This document shows, in pieces, positions 14,752 to 16,264 of a stretch of 16,264 bases of DNA (positions are counted from its first letter, which is position 1; every line of letters begins with the position of its first letter). The stretch is from Treponema sp. (GTDB taxonomy: Bacteria > Spirochaetota > Spirochaetia > Treponematales > Breznakiellaceae). A program made the position numbers and the translations under genes. The notes below the pieces were generated by a model. That model saw only the letters and a list, made by a program, of their open reading frames with translations, had not been told where the DNA came from and ran no database searches. The DNA is taken from the NCBI GenBank assembly GCA_031271075.1, contig JAISWN010000156.1, forward strand, positions 1 through 16,264. The letters are read 5' to 3'.

Positions 14752-14989
14752 ATATACGGCGGTTACATTGTGCCTCCTTGGATATCAGGTATGGGCAGGG
14801 GGGGAAGAGATACTCCACGCAATCCATTGAACCGCCGTGTACGGAACCGTATGCACAGTGCTGTGGAAGGACGGCTACTCAAATAATGGGTGGCCCCCTG
14901 CCCGATTTTGCGCTGAAGCGCGGCAAACTACTGGCGATTTTTGAAGTTCCCGGAGAAGTGTACAAGTTTATTAACATTTAGAAGGAGAC
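14752..14989. other. Intergenic region with intron-derived, self-complementary sequence
   Basis: Between the binding-protein stop and the TauE/SafE gene there is no believable gene. The stretch holds a degraded group II intron domain V (listed separately). ACGGCGGTT at 14756-14764 is complementary to 14830-14838, and GGGCAGGGGG at 14793-14802 is complementary to 14894-14903, so competing folds are possible. No clear promoter for the downstream gene was seen. Confidence 0.6.
14830..14880 (+). mobile_element. Degraded group II intron fragment (domain V and part of VI)
   Basis: The segment keeps the wording of the 3' end of bacterial group II introns. A 9-nt lower-helix strand ACCGCCGTG (14831-14839) contains the CGC-type catalytic triad. 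Next come the upper helix TACG/CGTA with loop GAAC (14840-14851), a 2-nt bulge (14852-14853) and the returning strand CACAGTGCT (14854-14862). The lower helix has two mismatches (C-C and C-A) where an active domain V is fully paired. The following GGACGG and CTACTC (14868-14880), which normally flank the domain VI hairpin, abut with that hairpin missing. No reverse transcriptase frame or 5' intron end is present, so this is an inactive scar. The call is by pattern recognition from memory of the family, without a covariance search. Confidence 0.7.
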
Positions 14990-16120
14990 ATGCGGTTGAA
15001 CGCACAAAGCAAATATTTCCGGTCCCCCTGGCTTGAGTCCGTCATTATGGTCGGCTCCGTTATCCTCTCCTTCGCAGGGCTGGGCATATTATCCCTGGCT
15101 GTACCGCGGCAGGTATCTTCAGGGGAGATGGCCAACGGCGCCATCGTATTGATCCTGTTTGGGTTTTTTATGCTCAGCGTTGCCATTGCCATGGTTTCGG
15201 TGATCGCGGGAATAGGCGGGGGTGTTATCTTTACCCCCATCATGCTGGCCTTTACCGGGGTAAACAGCGTGGTTGTCCGGGGGACAGGGCTGATTGTGGC
15301 CATGTTTTCGGGGCTTATCTCTACGGGTATTTTTATAAAGAAGCGCATCAGCAATTACCGCCTCTGCCTTATCCTGACCCTGAGCCAGGGCTTCGGCGCC
15401 TTGGCGGGTTCTACCCTGGCTGTCTCCACCGCCCAAAGTACCGGAGCCGGGGGAGAGGGTTTGCTGCGGGCCAGCCTTGGTTTTATCCTGCTGGCAATTT
15501 CGGTGTATTTTTTCCTGGGTGGGAAAAGGCTGGAATGGCCGGCCATCAACAAGGTAGGCCGGTTCACCCGGTGGCTGCGCCTGGATGGTTACTACATAGA
15601 AAAATCTATGGGCCAGGTATTGAACTACCAGGTTACCCGTGCGCCTTTGGGGATTCTGCTGGTGTTCCTTGTGGGGGTCCTGGGGGGCTTCTTCGGCATG
15701 GGAGGCGGCTGGGCGATTACCCCGGCGCTGAACCTGGGCATGGGGCTTCCCCTCAAACTGGCCGCGGCCAATTCCGGGGTCATTCTGGGCATAGGAAGCT
15801 GTGTCTCGGTATGGCCCTATGCCTTTGCGGGGGGCATTATTCCTTTCTTTGTGCTGCCCTGGCTTTCCGGCCAGGTCATAGGCGGCTTCATCGGCTCTTA
15901 TGTGCTGGCCCGGATCAAAGTCCAGGCTATCCGGTTTGTTCTAATCGGCATCATGCTCTTTACCAGTTTTGGCCTCGTGACCAAGGGGCTTGAACTGCTC
16001 AAGGTTATGGGGGGCACCCCACCGCTTGTCCAGGTTGGAGTATTCGCGCTTACTACGGCGGGAACGATAATAGCGGTATTCGCCGGTTCCCGCAAAAAGG
16101 AGAGGTCCCATGAAAAATAA
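14990..16120 (+). CDS. TauE/SafE-family membrane protein (putative sulfite/anion exporter)
   Basis: A 376-residue polytopic membrane protein with the internal duplication typical of TauE/SafE. AGIGGGVIFTPIMLAFTGV (73-91) and GFFGMGGGWAITPALNLGM (233-251) are the equivalent glycine-rich loops. The middle segment at about 180-215 is hydrophilic. An extra N-terminal helix (15-38) makes it longer than the usual ~250 residues. The ATG at 14990 lies only 2 nt after GAAGGAG, which is too close. TTG at 14996 has 8-nt spacing and is the codon preserved in the relic at 11807-11898, so it may be the true start. Characterised relatives export sulfite or sulfoacetate. Its position behind a NitT/TauT importer fits release of an anion from organosulfur breakdown, not shown directly. 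Confidence 0.9.
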   Translation: MRLNAQSKYFRSPWLESVIMVGSVILSFAGLGILSLAVPRQVSSGEMANGAIVLILFGFFMLSVAIAMVSVIAGIGGGVIFTPIMLAFTGVNSVVVRGTGLIVAMFSGLISTGIFIKKRISNYRLCLILTLSQGFGALAGSTLAVSTAQSTGAGGEGLLRASLGFILLAISVYFFLGGKRLEWPAINKVGRFTRWLRLDGYYIEKSMGQVLNYQVTRAPLGILLVFLVGVLGGFFGMGGGWAITPALNLGMGLPLKLAAANSGVILGIGSCVSVWPYAFAGGIIPFFVLPWLSGQVIGGFIGSYVLARIKVQAIRFVLIGIMLFTSFGLVTKGLELLKVMGGTPPLVQVGVFALTTAGTIIAVFAGSRKKERSHEK

Positions 16121-16264
16121 TTCGGAGCCGAGCCAAGGGGCGGGAATTCCGGAATTGGCTCTGGCGAAAAGCCACGCCGTCTATGCCCAGGTGGTACATG
16201 TGATCACCATCGTTTCCGCCATTATGTCTTTATTTATGCCGGTTTTTATTCTGCTTTTTTCAGG
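16110..16264 (+). CDS. Small membrane protein, N-terminal part (3' end outside window)
   Basis: An ATG at 16110 with AAGGAGAGG just upstream opens a frame that stays open to the window end (51 complete codons). It overlaps the last 11 nt of the TauE/SafE gene in another frame, so the two are translationally coupled. The first ~30 residues are polar; from about residue 32 the sequence is strongly hydrophobic (ITIVSAIMSLFMPVFILLF), a membrane segment. I do not recognise the family. The overlap suggests it is a partner or accessory of the exporter. Confidence 0.7.
   Translation, partial: MKNNSEPSQGAGIPELALAKSHAVYAQVVHVITIVSAIMSLFMPVFILLFS

Noticed and set aside
14906..14928. GCGC-TGAA-GCGC hairpin with flanking TTT/AAA
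   Set aside because: The stem is only 4 bp plus weak A/T pairs across a bulge, with no U-run, so it is too weak to call a terminator or a domain VI remnant.
14778..14981. 67-codon open frame between the binding-protein and TauE/SafE genes
   Set aside because: It runs straight through the domain V scar, has no ribosome site, and its composition (Pro/Cys-rich start) is what translated intron RNA looks like.
1..16264. CRISPR arrays, tRNA or rRNA genes, and intact insertion sequences
   Set aside because: No regularly spaced repeats, tRNA cloverleaf patterns, rRNA segments or transposase frames were seen on either strand.

Overview
The window looks like a piece of a spirochaete genome, most likely a free-living or gut-type treponeme. 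This rests on inference. All three solute-binding proteins have a signal peptide followed by A-GG-(T/R)-(R/K), the cysteine-less start common in Treponema/Spirochaeta binding proteins. The coding DNA is moderately GC-rich, the intergenic DNA is AT-rich, and the content is dominated by ABC sugar uptake. The species cannot be fixed from sequence alone.

Layout. (1) 1-636, plus strand: the C-terminal part of a ROK-family protein (sugar-responsive repressor or sugar kinase), cut by the window edge. It converges on the next block across a perfect 14-bp hairpin. (2) 10231 down to 690, minus strand: a compact nine-gene operon. In transcription order it encodes a TIM-barrel sugar epimerase/isomerase, a family-1 sugar-binding protein with its MalF/MalG-type permeases, a Gfo/Idh/MocA dehydrogenase, a second TIM-barrel isomerase, then LplB- and LplC-type permeases and a 537-residue LplA-type binding protein. 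Most gaps are under 40 nt or overlap, and a sigma70-type promoter lies at 10302-10329. (3) 10518-11528, minus strand: a second Gfo/Idh/MocA dehydrogenase with its own leader. (4) 11913-14751, plus strand: a NitT/TauT-type ABC importer (permease, ATPase, binding protein), divergent from the dehydrogenase. (5) 14990 to the end, plus strand: a TauE/SafE anion-exporter-like membrane protein overlapping the start of a small membrane protein cut by the window edge.

The minus-strand block reads as uptake of two carbohydrate ligands, or two forms of one, followed by oxidation at a sugar carbon (Gfo/Idh/MocA) and epimerisation, isomerisation or elimination (TIM barrels). Neither sugar importer has an ATPase gene here, so a shared MsmK/UgpC-type ATPase elsewhere is expected. 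The plus-strand block reads as import of a small organic anion, perhaps a sulfonate, linked to export of an anion such as sulfite.

The most unusual material is non-coding. A decayed copy of the 5' end of the TauE/SafE gene lies in the divergent intergenic region. A degraded group II intron domain V lies between the NitT binding protein and TauE/SafE. The divergent promoters carry a perfect 16-bp inverted repeat that contains both -35 boxes.
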